Assembly (NCBI RefSeq): GCF_009690905.1
Contig: NZ_VOSW01000020.1
Span: forward strand, 43,045-107,044
DNA: 64,000 nt
Source of the DNA: Paraburkholderia madseniana
GTDB lineage: Bacteria > Pseudomonadota > Gammaproteobacteria > Burkholderiales > Burkholderiaceae
Direction of reading: 5' to 3'
Shown here: piece after piece, positions 38,165 to 46,038 of the stretch
Position numbering within the stretch: the stretch's first letter is position 1
Layout of the letters: each line of letters starts with the position of its first letter
Position numbers and translations under genes: made by a program
Notes under the pieces: generated by a model
Told to the model about the DNA's origin: nothing
Databases searched by the model: none
The model's input: the letters and a program-made list of their open reading frames with translations, nothing else

Positions 38165-38599
38165 CTAGCCGGCCTTGCGCGCCTCGCGTGCGGAATCGGC
38201 CACCGACACGAGAATCGGCGTCGCCGCCTGCGCGGCTTCGCGCTTGGTGAGCTTGCCATCCACCGAGGCGCCACAATCCATCCGCAACTGCTGGTAGTAG
38301 ATGTTGCCGGTCACGTGCGCATTGCTCTGCAGCTCGACGAAGTGATCGGCGATCACGTCGCCGACGATCCGGCCATTGACCACCACGTCATAGCCATGCA
38401 CGTTGCCCTCGATCGAGCCGCGGTCGCTCAATACCAGCAGCGTCTGGGTGCCGGACTCGCCGCTGACGTTGCCTTTCACGTGGCCGTCCATGCGCAGGCC
38501 GTCGCTGAATACGAGGTCGCCCGTGATCCGCACGTCCTGTGCGATGAGGGTGGCAAGCTTGGTCTGCTGGATGCCCGCGTGTTTTTTCTTGCTGAACAT
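38165..38599 (-). CDS. Bactofilin (polymer-forming cytoskeletal protein)
   Basis: A 144-residue protein with the bactofilin beta-helix core from about residue 20 to 118: LIAQDVRITGDLVFSDGLRMDGHVKGNV, EGNVHGYDVVVNGRIVGDV, VTGNIYYQQLRMDCGASVDGKL. The basic N-terminus (FSKKKHAG) may be a membrane-targeting segment. Bactofilins polymerise without nucleotide and position cell-wall enzymes. The upstream M23 peptidase gene is the usual partner. Confidence 0.93.
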   Translation of the reverse strand: MFSKKKHAGIQQTKLATLIAQDVRITGDLVFSDGLRMDGHVKGNVSGESGTQTLLVLSDRGSIEGNVHGYDVVVNGRIVGDVIADHFVELQSNAHVTGNIYYQQLRMDCGASVDGKLTKREAAQAATPILVSVADSAREARKAG

Positions 38600-38776
38600 A
38601 AGTATTTCCTGGAAATGAAAATGTTCGTCGCGTGATGCTTTCCGGGCGACGAGCCGGGAGGTGGGTTGCTCAGGTGCTGCGCTTGCCGCGTTGCGGTGTT
38701 ACCTGCCTCGGGTTAGTACGGCGCTGGCTGTAGTTCGATGCAGAGTAGCCGAATACCGTGCCGCGCTCACCCACGG

Positions 38777-39175
38777 TTAGCGGCGCGGCGCCCCCGTTTG
38801 TGCCGGTGGCTTCGTCTTGCTTTGGCCGCGTAGAAACTGCAATTCGGCATTCAATCGCGCGACGTCGGCGGCGGCGGCGTCCGCGGTTTTCTGCACCGCG
38901 GCGCGCGCCGCGGATTCCTGCGCCAGCGCAAGCCGCGCGCGGGCGAGTTCCGTCTGCTCGCTGTCTACATCGACGGGCGCCGCGTTGCATTGTTCGGCCG
39001 GTGTGCCGGCGCGCTGCGCTTGCCACACCACAACGGACGCCGCGCCACCCGCCGCACTGAGCGCGCACACCAGCCCCCACAGGGCGACGCGCAGAACGAG
39101 CGGCCGCGTGGGCTGCAACGTATAGGCGCGATGGGTCAGACTGCCCGCATCGCGGGAAAAACGTCGTTCAACCAT
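38777..39175 (-). CDS. Membrane-anchored coiled-coil protein
   Basis: A 132-residue bitopic protein: short cytoplasmic part, one helix (about residues 31-53, VALWGLVCALSAAGGAASVVVW), then an extracytoplasmic alanine-rich coiled coil (SEQTELARARLALAQESAARAAVQKTADAAAADVARLNAELQ in outline). It overlaps the M23 peptidase gene by 8 bp and lies 177 bp before the bactofilin gene. No named domain. Probably an accessory factor of the peptidase, like the coiled-coil regulators of divisome amidases. Confidence 0.75.
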   Translation of the reverse strand: MVERRFSRDAGSLTHRAYTLQPTRPLVLRVALWGLVCALSAAGGAASVVVWQAQRAGTPAEQCNAAPVDVDSEQTELARARLALAQESAARAAVQKTADAAAADVARLNAELQFLRGQSKTKPPAQTGAPRR

Positions 39176-40142
39176 GGGGCGTGGGCGCGAAGAGCGCGAG
39201 GTAGGCAGCCGGATCGACCGGCGCGCCGTTGACCAGCACTTCGAAATGCAGATGCGGGCCGGTGGAGCGGCCGGTCGAGCCGACATCGGCGACATACTGG
39301 CGCGGCAGCACCAGATCGCCGACGTGCACGACGATGCGCGACGCGTGGCCGTAACGGGTCACGAGGCCGTTGCCATGATCGATTTCGACCGCGTTGCCAT
39401 AGCCCGATTTTTCGCCGGCGAAGATCACCCGGCCGCCCGCTGCCGCAAGAATCGGCGTACCGGTTTTGGCGACCAGGTCGAGGCCCGGATGAAAACTCAA
39501 ACGCTGCGTGAACGGATCGGTGCGATTGCCGAACGGCGAGCCGAAGCGCGCGCTGTCGGCGGGCATGCGGCCGGGAAAGGCGGCGTACGCGATCGCGTGG
39601 TCGGCAGTTTGTTGCTCGAGCGCGGACAGCGTCGCGGCGATGCAATCCAGTTGTTGCCGGGTGCGCGTGGCATCGGCATGACCGGCCGGTTGCGGCATGA
39701 CGTCCGTACAGCGACGCGGCGGTAATGACGGGCCCCCCTCGCCTTCGCTATCGGTAGCGGAAGTGTCCGGTTCAGAGGCAGAGCCCGAGGTAGCTGGTGC
39801 AACCGGTGCGCGCGGCGCCGGTCGAGGTGTATTCAGACGTGCCTCGAAATCGCGCAAGGCGCCGACCTGCGCCGTCAGGCGCGCGATGCGCGGTTCGATC
39901 TGCGCCACGGATGCATTCAGCTTGCCGAGTTGATCGATCGCGTAGTCGTGCTCGACACGGTTCGCCGTCTGATCGCCGGAGCCGTGCGCCGGCCAATGCA
40001 TGCCGATCGCGATGCCAGCGGCGAGCGCCAGCGCTGCTGCGCCGCACGCCGTGGCCACCGCAATGGTCAGCGCGGTGCGGCGTGTGACGAAGCTGACCGA
40101 TCCGCTGGAAAGCTGACTGCCGGCGCGAAACACGGAGGACAT
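39168..40142 (-). CDS. M23-family membrane-anchored peptidoglycan endopeptidase
   Basis: A 324-residue protein with an N-terminal membrane helix (about residues 22-45), a coiled-coil stalk with Glu/Asp-rich linker (about 60-135), and a LytM domain (about 205-320). Zinc ligands are visible in SFHPGLDLVAKTGTPI and TGPHLHFEVLVNG. The start ATG 40142 has GGGAA about 7 bases upstream. Gene order with bactofilin matches known cell-shape modules such as Helicobacter CcmA with Csd1/Csd2. Confidence 0.9.
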   Translation of the reverse strand: MSSVFRAGSQLSSGSVSFVTRRTALTIAVATACGAAALALAAGIAIGMHWPAHGSGDQTANRVEHDYAIDQLGKLNASVAQIEPRIARLTAQVGALRDFEARLNTPRPAPRAPVAPATSGSASEPDTSATDSEGEGGPSLPPRRCTDVMPQPAGHADATRTRQQLDCIAATLSALEQQTADHAIAYAAFPGRMPADSARFGSPFGNRTDPFTQRLSFHPGLDLVAKTGTPILAAAGGRVIFAGEKSGYGNAVEIDHGNGLVTRYGHASRIVVHVGDLVLPRQYVADVGSTGRSTGPHLHFEVLVNGAPVDPAAYLALFAPTPHG

Positions 40143-40403
40143 CAGCGGTTCCCGGCGCGCGCCATGCGGCCCGCGCAAGACTGCGCACGGGCTGCACAAG
40201 GCACGTTCATCGTGTTCGGCTTATTGAACGTAATGAACGCACTGAGCGTGCTGAAGCGGGAGAGGAAATCGGCGGACAAGGCTAACGGCATGCGGCATCT
40301 GCCGGACAACATGCCGGCGGCGATAATGGACAAAGGGCGCCGATTATCGCCTGGCATCACGAACCATCATCTCAAATACAGATGGCCGCAAGCGAATCCG
40401 CAC

Positions 40404-41333
40404 TCAAGCCGGCGCCGCCGCCGCGTGCGCCTCTATCCGATCAAGCCCTTCCAGTTCCCTGAGCCGCGCAACCAGTGCATCGCCGGCACGCGTCATCGGC
40501 ATGCGTAATTCGTCGCGTATCAGGCCTTGCGCGGCGAGCAGGGCCTTCACAGGTGCCGGATTCGGTTCGGCGAACAGCGCGTGGATCAGCGGCACGAGCT
40601 CGTGAAAAATACGCCGTCCTTCGTCGAGCCGTCCCGCTGACAGCGCACGATACAGCGCGACGAACCGTTCCGGCCGCAGATGCGCCGAGGCCGCGATCGC
40701 CCCGCTCCCACCCAGACACAGAGTGTTGAAGATGGTGATGTCCTCGCCGGTCAGCACCTGCAAGCGCCCGTCGCGAATCAGCGCGATCGTGGTGTCGAGC
40801 GAACCGGCGCAATCCTTCACCGCTTGAATCCGCGGATGCGCGGCAAGCGTCAGCAGCGTGTCGAGTTCGAGCCGCACGCCGGTTCGATAAGGAATGTCGT
40901 ACAGCACGACGGGCTTGTCGCTCGCATCGGCAAGCGCCATGAAATGCCCGACGATGCCCGCTTGCGAAGGCCGGATGTAATACGGCGCGGCCATCAGCAC
41001 ACCGGCGATCGGCAGTGCGTTCAGTTGCTCGATGCGCTCCTTCATGCTCGCCGTGTGATTGCCCGACACGCCGACCAGCACCGGCAGCGCCTGTGCGTCT
41101 GCGCCGTCTGCGCCGTGAGCGGCGGCTCGCGCTTCGTCGAGAATCGTCGCCAGCACGGCGTCCTGCTCGGCGTCGTCGAGCGCGGCCGGCTCGCCGGTGG
41201 TGCCGAGCGCGACCAGCCCGGCGATGCCTGCGTCGGCATAGCGGCGCACCAGCGCACGCAGCGCGGCGTGATCCACCTCGCCGTCGGCGAATGGCGTGAC
41301 GAGCGGAACCCAGATACCCGAAAAAATAGACAT
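40404..41333 (-). CDS. dapA: DapA-family aldolase (4-hydroxy-tetrahydrodipicolinate synthase)
   Basis: A 309-residue class I aldolase. Diagnostic residues: Thr45-Thr46 in LGTTGEP, Tyr145 and Arg150 in YDIPYRT, and the Schiff-base Lys173 in AVKDCAG. A short Ala/Asp-rich insertion at about 71-82 is not usual. The start ATG 41333 follows GAGGTAAA. No other lysine genes are near, so it could be a paralogue acting on another keto-acid substrate; DHDPS activity is the default reading. Confidence 0.88.
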   Translation of the reverse strand: MSIFSGIWVPLVTPFADGEVDHAALRALVRRYADAGIAGLVALGTTGEPAALDDAEQDAVLATILDEARAAAHGADGADAQALPVLVGVSGNHTASMKERIEQLNALPIAGVLMAAPYYIRPSQAGIVGHFMALADASDKPVVLYDIPYRTGVRLELDTLLTLAAHPRIQAVKDCAGSLDTTIALIRDGRLQVLTGEDITIFNTLCLGGSGAIAASAHLRPERFVALYRALSAGRLDEGRRIFHELVPLIHALFAEPNPAPVKALLAAQGLIRDELRMPMTRAGDALVARLRELEGLDRIEAHAAAAPA

Positions 41334-41412
41334 GTCTTTACCTCGATGACGACCGTATCGATTCCGATCAGTGGTGCGAGGGAGGAAAAACAGGGAATGC
41401 CGCAGGGGGCGT

Positions 41413-41460
41413 TGACCGGCTGTTCCGTCGCAACATCTGACGGAACAGCAGCTCCGGTCA
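41413..41460. repeat. Nested inverted repeat upstream of dapA
   Basis: Inner arms GCTGTTCCGTC (41419-41429) and GACGGAACAGC (41439-41449) are perfect with a 9-base loop. Outer arms TGACCGG (41413-41419) and CCGGTCA (41454-41460) also pair. No T tract. Operator or 5' leader hairpin of the minus-strand aldolase gene. Confidence 0.6.
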
Positions 41461-41624
41461 GATGAGCGGCTGTTTTTTGGCTTTGGCGCTAACGCTCGGG
41501 AAACCCGCGCGTGCAACCACGACGCTCGCAAAAGCGAGACGGGCGATGGTTGACGGACGGAGTCGGAGCGTTTGGCCGGGATGCATGAAACGCAGTGTAA
41601 CCGCGTCTAGGGCGAGTTTGCAAA

Positions 41625-41656
41625 GCTGGTTTGGCAAACGGGTTTGCCAAACCAGC
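41625..41656. promoter_or_regulatory. Perfect 15-bp palindrome upstream of the pyrB promoter
   Basis: GCTGGTTTGGCAAAC (41625-41639) and its exact reverse complement (41642-41656) are separated by two G. It ends 9 bases before the -35 box, where an activator or repressor would bind. Confidence 0.7.
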
Positions 41657-41664
41657 AAAATTGC

Positions 41665-41704
41665 TTGACTTCTGCGACAGGGAAACTAATATACGCACCG
41701 CGTA
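41665..41704 (+). promoter_or_regulatory. pyrB promoter with overlapping TACGC palindrome
   Basis: -35 TTGACT (41665-41670), 16-base spacer, -10 TAATAT (41687-41692). TACGC-ACC-GCGTA (41692-41704) overlaps the end of the -10 box and the predicted start point. The same TACGC-N3-GCGTA pattern recurs inside the gene at 41952-41964. Confidence 0.6.
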
Positions 41705-41742
41705 CATAGCCGATACGCAGCCCTTTCCCGACAGGTGCCCGC

Positions 41743-43035
41743 ATGAGCGTCCCACAACAAGCTTTCCTACGCGACGCGATGCGTCGCATGAACATGACCC
41801 GCGAGACGTTCGCGAGCCGTATTGGCGTGTCGCGCCGCGCGCTCGACACATGGCTGCTGCCGGACGATTCGCAGGAATCGCGGGCCATGCCGGAGATCGT
41901 GGAGCGTTTCGTGTCGGAAATCGTGGTACATGGCGAGCCCGGTGAAAACTATACGCAAAGCGTAGACTCACAGTCGCTGGCGAGCCAGATGCTGTTCGAG
42001 GGCAAGCCGCAGCTGCTGTCGGTCGATCAGTTCTCGCGCGACTCGGTCGAGGCGCTGTTTCGCGTCGCCGACATCATGCAGCCGATCGCGCGGCGCCGGA
42101 AAATCTCCCGCGTGCTCGAAGGCGCGGTGCTCGGCAATCTGTTTTTCGAGGCCAGTACGCGGACCCGCGTGAGCTTCGGCGCGGCATTCTGCCGCCTCGG
42201 CGGTTCGGTGTGCGACACCACCGGCTTCACGTTTTCGTCGATGGCCAAGGGTGAGTCGATCTACGACACCAGCCGCGTGATGAGCGGCTATGTGGATGCG
42301 CTGGTGATCCGCCATCCGGAGCAAGGCTCGGTAGCCGAATTCGCGCGCGCCACCAACGTGCCGGTGATCAACGGCGGCGACGGCCCGGGCGAGCACCCGA
42401 GCCAGGCGCTGCTCGACCTGTACACGATCCAGCGCGAGTTCTCGCGGCTCGGCAAGATCGTCGACGGTGCGCATATTGCGCTGGTCGGCGACCTGAAATA
42501 TGGCCGCACGGTGCATTCGCTGGTCAAGCTGCTGGCGCTGTATCGCGGCATCAAGTTCACGCTGATTTCGCCGCCCATGCTCGAAATGCCGAGCTACATC
42601 ATCGAGCAGATTTCGCGCAACGATCACGTGATCGAACAGACCCACGATCTGCCCGCCGGGCTGCGCGGCGCAGACGTGGTGTACGCCACACGCATCCAGA
42701 AAGAGCGCTTCACCGACGAATCCTTCGAAGGCTATACACCGGACTTCCAGATCAATCAGGCGCTGATGGACAGCGTGTGCGGCCCCGACACGCTGATCAT
42801 GCACCCGCTGCCGCGCGACAGCCGGCCGGGTGCGAACGATCTGAGCGTCGACCTGAATCACGATTCGCGCCTGGCGATTTTCCGCCAGACCGATAACGGC
42901 ATCCCGGTGCGGATGGCGATTTTCGCGGTGCTGCTAGGTGTCGAAAAGCTGGTCCAGCATTCGATGCGCGACGCCGCGTGGCGCCCGCCCGTTTATCTCG
43001 GTCCGGACGATGCGGTGTTTCACGGCATCGATTGA
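41743..43035 (+). CDS. pyrB: Aspartate carbamoyltransferase with N-terminal helix-turn-helix domain
   Basis: A 430-residue fusion. Residues about 1-62 form an XRE/Cro-like DNA-binding unit (RDAMRRMNMTRETFASRIGVSRRALDTWLLP, MPEIVERFV). Residues about 85-430 are a full catalytic ATCase: carbamoyl-phosphate loop Ser138-Thr-Arg-Thr-Arg142, Lys169 in SSMAKGES, HPSQ at 218-221 and MHPLPRD near the C-terminus. Ordinary catalytic chains are about 310 residues. The enzyme makes carbamoyl-aspartate in pyrimidine synthesis. The fused HTH suggests it may bind DNA, plausibly its own promoter; that is inference. Confidence 0.93.
   Translation: MSVPQQAFLRDAMRRMNMTRETFASRIGVSRRALDTWLLPDDSQESRAMPEIVERFVSEIVVHGEPGENYTQSVDSQSLASQMLFEGKPQLLSVDQFSRDSVEALFRVADIMQPIARRRKISRVLEGAVLGNLFFEASTRTRVSFGAAFCRLGGSVCDTTGFTFSSMAKGESIYDTSRVMSGYVDALVIRHPEQGSVAEFARATNVPVINGGDGPGEHPSQALLDLYTIQREFSRLGKIVDGAHIALVGDLKYGRTVHSLVKLLALYRGIKFTLISPPMLEMPSYIIEQISRNDHVIEQTHDLPAGLRGADVVYATRIQKERFTDESFEGYTPDFQINQALMDSVCGPDTLIMHPLPRDSRPGANDLSVDLNHDSRLAIFRQTDNGIPVRMAIFAVLLGVEKLVQHSMRDAAWRPPVYLGPDDAVFHGID
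41952..41964. promoter_or_regulatory. Intragenic TACGC palindrome in pyrB
   Basis: TACGC-AAA-GCGTA lies in codons 70-74, in the linker between the HTH and catalytic domains. It matches the promoter palindrome at 41692-41704 in both arms; centre-to-centre spacing is 260 bp. Two such sites would allow repression by looping. Confidence 0.45.
43006..43035. repeat. 30-bp direct repeat, copy 1: the authentic pyrB 3' end
   Basis: The last ten codons of pyrB including TGA. A second copy, 29 of 30 identical, lies at 44744-44773 beyond the permease gene. Confidence 0.95.
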
Positions 43036-43055
43036 TCAGGATTCGATGATTGAAA

Positions 43056-43092
43056 GAGACGGCCTTGCGGCTCAACCGCAAGGCCGTTTCCG
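43056..43092 (+). terminator. Rho-independent terminator after pyrB
   Basis: ACGGCCTTGCGG (43059-43070) pairs perfectly with CCGCAAGGCCGT (43076-43087) around a 5-base loop and is followed by TTTCC. Confidence 0.85.
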
Positions 43093-43272
43093 CAAGCGCA
43101 ACACCGATCTTCAGTACCCACCCGATTAAATCCGGACTAGACTGGATTCGTCAGTGCCCTCCTCAACCGCAGCATCAACCGTGTCAGTCGCCTTTAAAGA
43201 AGTCGCTTATTGCAGTGCGTCACGGATCGATTCGATCCCGGATTCACCCACATACGAACAGGACGACTCATC

Positions 43273-44736
43273 ATGGCTGACACGGGTTATATGGCGCGCA
43301 AATCCGTCGCGGATATTGTCGCAAGCGCGGAGGGCGGTGAACGCCACCTGTCGAAATCGCTGGGCGCGCTCAGCATTACGGCGATGGGTATCGGCGCGAT
43401 CATCGGCGCCGGCATCTTTGTTCTGACCGGCACGGCCGCGGCCCATTACGCGGGGCCGAGCATCATTCTTTCGTTTGTCCTCGGCGGGATTGCCTGCGCT
43501 TTTGTCGGACTCTGCTACTCCGAGCTGGCTGCCATGCTGCCGGTCTGCGGCAGCAGTTATACCTACACCTATGCCACGCTCGGCGAATTATTCGCGTGGG
43601 TCATCGGCTGGGATTTGATCCTCGAGTATGCGATGGGCGCGGCGACCGTTGCAGTCGGCTGGTCAGGCTACATCGTGAGCCTGTTGCACAACGTCGGGAT
43701 CAACATTCCGCCCACCATGGCGGCTGCGCCCGGCACAACGGTGACGCTCGCCGACGGCAGCACGGTGGCCGGTATCGTCAATTTGCCGGCGGTCTTCATT
43801 ATCGCCGTGCTGACCACCATGCTCGTGCTCGGCACCAAGGAGTCGGCGCGGCTCAACAACATCATGGTGGCGATCAAACTGACTGTGGTGTTCGCGTTCA
43901 TCGTCATCGGCGCCTTCTTTGTCCATCCGGCCAACTGGCATCCGTTCATTCCGCAGAATACCGGCGAATTCGGCAACTTCGGCGCGAGCGGCATTCTGCG
44001 CGGATCGGCCGTCGTCTTCTTCGCGTTCATCGGTTTCGATGCGGTGTCCACCGCGGCCCAGGAGGCACGCAAGCCGCAGATCGACATGCCGATCGGCATT
44101 CTGGGCTCGCTGGTGATCTGCACGCTGCTCTACATTGCGGTCGCCGGCGTGCTGACCGGACTCGTTCCGTATGCCGAGCTCAACGTCCCGGATCCGATCG
44201 CGAAAGGTGTCGATGTGATCGGCGTCACCTGGTTCTCCGTGCTCATCAAGATCGGTGCGCTGACCGGCTTGACGACCGTGATACTCGTGCTGCTGTATGG
44301 CCAGAGCCGCATCTTCTTCACGATGTCACAGGACGGCCTGCTGCCGCAACTATTCGCGCAAGTTCATCCGCGTCTGCACACACCTCATTTGAGCCAGATG
44401 ATGATCGGTGCCATCGTCGCGGTTGTGGCGGCGTTTACGCCGATCAACGTGTTGGGCGAGATGGTTAGCATCGGCACCCTGTTCGCGTTCATTCTCGTCT
44501 GCGGCGCCGTGATCTATCTACGCCGCAGCGACGCAGACGCCGCGAGGCCGTTCCGCGCGCCGGGCGTGCCGGTGATCCCGATCCTCGGGATTCTGTTTTG
44601 CCTGCTGCTGATGGCCGGGCTGCCGCTCGTCACGTGGCTGCGGCTCTTCGTCTGGCTCGTGATCGGGCTCATCATCTATGGGATCTACGGTCGCAATCAT
44701 TCGCGCCTTCGCTATCCGGAGCGCAAGCGCGACTGA
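43273..44736 (+). CDS. APC-family amino-acid permease (YfnA/cationic type)
   Basis: A 487-residue transporter with about twelve helices. The first helix carries the APC signature IGAIIGAGIFVLTGTAA, and the middle contains FFAFIGFDAVSTAAQEARKPQIDMPIGI. The start ATG 43273 is preceded by AGGA. It sits between the pyrB terminator and a copy of the pyrB tail with its own terminator, as if this 1.7-kb segment had been inserted as a cassette at the end of pyrB. Confidence 0.93.
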   Translation: MADTGYMARKSVADIVASAEGGERHLSKSLGALSITAMGIGAIIGAGIFVLTGTAAAHYAGPSIILSFVLGGIACAFVGLCYSELAAMLPVCGSSYTYTYATLGELFAWVIGWDLILEYAMGAATVAVGWSGYIVSLLHNVGINIPPTMAAAPGTTVTLADGSTVAGIVNLPAVFIIAVLTTMLVLGTKESARLNNIMVAIKLTVVFAFIVIGAFFVHPANWHPFIPQNTGEFGNFGASGILRGSAVVFFAFIGFDAVSTAAQEARKPQIDMPIGILGSLVICTLLYIAVAGVLTGLVPYAELNVPDPIAKGVDVIGVTWFSVLIKIGALTGLTTVILVLLYGQSRIFFTMSQDGLLPQLFAQVHPRLHTPHLSQMMIGAIVAVVAAFTPINVLGEMVSIGTLFAFILVCGAVIYLRRSDADAARPFRAPGVPVIPILGILFCLLLMAGLPLVTWLRLFVWLVIGLIIYGIYGRNHSRLRYPERKRD

Positions 44737-44743
44737 TATCACA

Positions 44744-44773
44744 GACGATGCGGTATTTCACGGCATCGATTGA
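44744..44773. repeat. 30-bp direct repeat, copy 2: orphan pyrB 3' tail
   Basis: Identical to the last ten codons of pyrB except one third-base change (GTG to GTA), so it still spells DDAVFHGID and a stop. It lies 7 bp after the permease stop codon. Confidence 0.95.
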
Positions 44774-44808
44774 ACGACTGACTAACCGATTACGATTTGC
44801 CCATATAT

Positions 44809-44847
44809 AAAGCGGCCTTGCTGTGAATCAGCAAGGCCGCTTTTTTA
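44809..44847 (+). terminator. Rho-independent terminator after the permease/pyrB tail
   Basis: AAAGCGGCCTTGCTG (44809-44823) pairs perfectly with CAGCAAGGCCGCTTT (44829-44843) around TGAAT, followed by a run of T to 44847. It shares the GGCCTTGC core with the terminator after pyrB. Confidence 0.92.
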
Positions 44848-44874
44848 TGCCGCCGCGGTTAAGCCGCTACACAC

Positions 44875-45963
44875 TCAACTCCATGCTTGCGGCGACGTGC
44901 TGTCCACCACCGTGCATTGCAGACCGGACATACGGCCGGCGGCGTCGATGGCCGCCTCCAGTTCAGCAAACGGATACGACTTCAACTCGACCGCCGCGAG
45001 CGGAATCTGCCCGGACGTGACGAGCGAAACCAGCGCGAGATAGTCAGCGCGCGTGTACATGAAGTGGCCGATCAATTCCCAGTTGTTCAGCAGCATCTCC
45101 CTGTAGGTAATCGGCAGGTCCACTTGCATGCTGCCCATCAGCACGAGTCGCCCGCCGCGGCTCAGGCTGCGCAATGCGACCAGGGTTGCGTTTGCGTCCG
45201 TGGCCTGCCCGACCATGTCGAACGCGAGGTCCGCGCCGCCACCGCTTGCGGCGCGAATCGCCGCTATGTCTTGCGCGGCATCGCCGCTCAGTACGACGGG
45301 GACCACCCGCCCGCGGCCTTGCTCGACCAGCGCTTGCAGCGGTTCCGGACGCCGGCCGAGCGCGACGACCTTGCTCGCGCCGAGGGCCAGCGCAGCGAGT
45401 ACGGCAGCCGAGCCGAAGTAACCGCTTGCGCCGTTGACCGCCACCGTCTCGCCCGCTGACAGACGGCCGCGTCGCAAACCACCGAAGGGCACCGCGAACT
45501 TCGCCAGGACCGCGAGGCGTGCGGCATCGATTCCATCCAGACCGTCCAGTGCAATCAGCGTTGACGCAGGGAACTCGGCCAGTTCGCGTAAGGTGCCGTG
45601 CGGAAACTCAGCCAGCAGCGCAGCGCTGTCGGCGCTAATAGCGGTAAGCCCTAACAGCGCTTGCGCCGGCTCGTGCACCGTTTCGTCGGCGATCCAGTAA
45701 GGATTCACGGCAACGCGTTGACCGGCGCGAAATGCCACCACGCCCTCGCCGACCGCAACGACCCGGCCAACACCATTGGTGCCGGGCGAAAACGGCGTCG
45801 GCGGATACGCGTAGGGCAACTTCCCTTCGACATATTCACGCGTGTAACTGAGCAGAGGCACCGCCTCCATCCGCACCAGCACGGCGTTCCTGCGCGGTTG
45901 CGGTTGGCTCACGTCGCGCAAGGCCAGCGGCTTGCCGGGTTCGTCGAGCATCCAGGCTTTCAT
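44875..45963 (-). CDS. Zinc-independent MDR-family alcohol dehydrogenase / quinone oxidoreductase
   Basis: A 362-residue medium-chain reductase. The N-terminal GroES-like domain contains PFSPGTNGVGRVVAVGEGV, and the Rossmann domain VNGASGYFGSAAVLAALALGASKVVALG binds NAD(P)H. The structural-zinc cysteines are absent. Substrate unknown. It is divergent from a LysR gene 75 bp away, its likely regulator. Confidence 0.9.
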   Translation of the reverse strand: MKAWMLDEPGKPLALRDVSQPQPRRNAVLVRMEAVPLLSYTREYVEGKLPYAYPPTPFSPGTNGVGRVVAVGEGVVAFRAGQRVAVNPYWIADETVHEPAQALLGLTAISADSAALLAEFPHGTLRELAEFPASTLIALDGLDGIDAARLAVLAKFAVPFGGLRRGRLSAGETVAVNGASGYFGSAAVLAALALGASKVVALGRRPEPLQALVEQGRGRVVPVVLSGDAAQDIAAIRAASGGGADLAFDMVGQATDANATLVALRSLSRGGRLVLMGSMQVDLPITYREMLLNNWELIGHFMYTRADYLALVSLVTSGQIPLAAVELKSYPFAELEAAIDAAGRMSGLQCTVVDSTSPQAWS

Positions 45964-46038
45964 GTTGAGCTTCCTTCAGTTCGTTTCGGTGCTTGAACTG
46001 TAGTAGCGCGGTACGTATTCTAGAAATCAATTACTCAT

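Larger units (their letters stand above)
41334..41742. other. Divergent regulatory region between dapA and pyrB
   Basis: This 409-bp region has no supported gene. It holds a nested inverted repeat (41413-41460), a 15-bp perfect palindrome (41625-41656), the pyrB promoter (41665-41692) and an operator-like TACGC palindrome (41692-41704). Confidence 0.65.

Noticed and set aside
44598..44810. A plus-strand ORF that ends beyond the permease gene
   Set aside because: It is an out-of-phase reading of the permease 3' end and the orphan pyrB tail.
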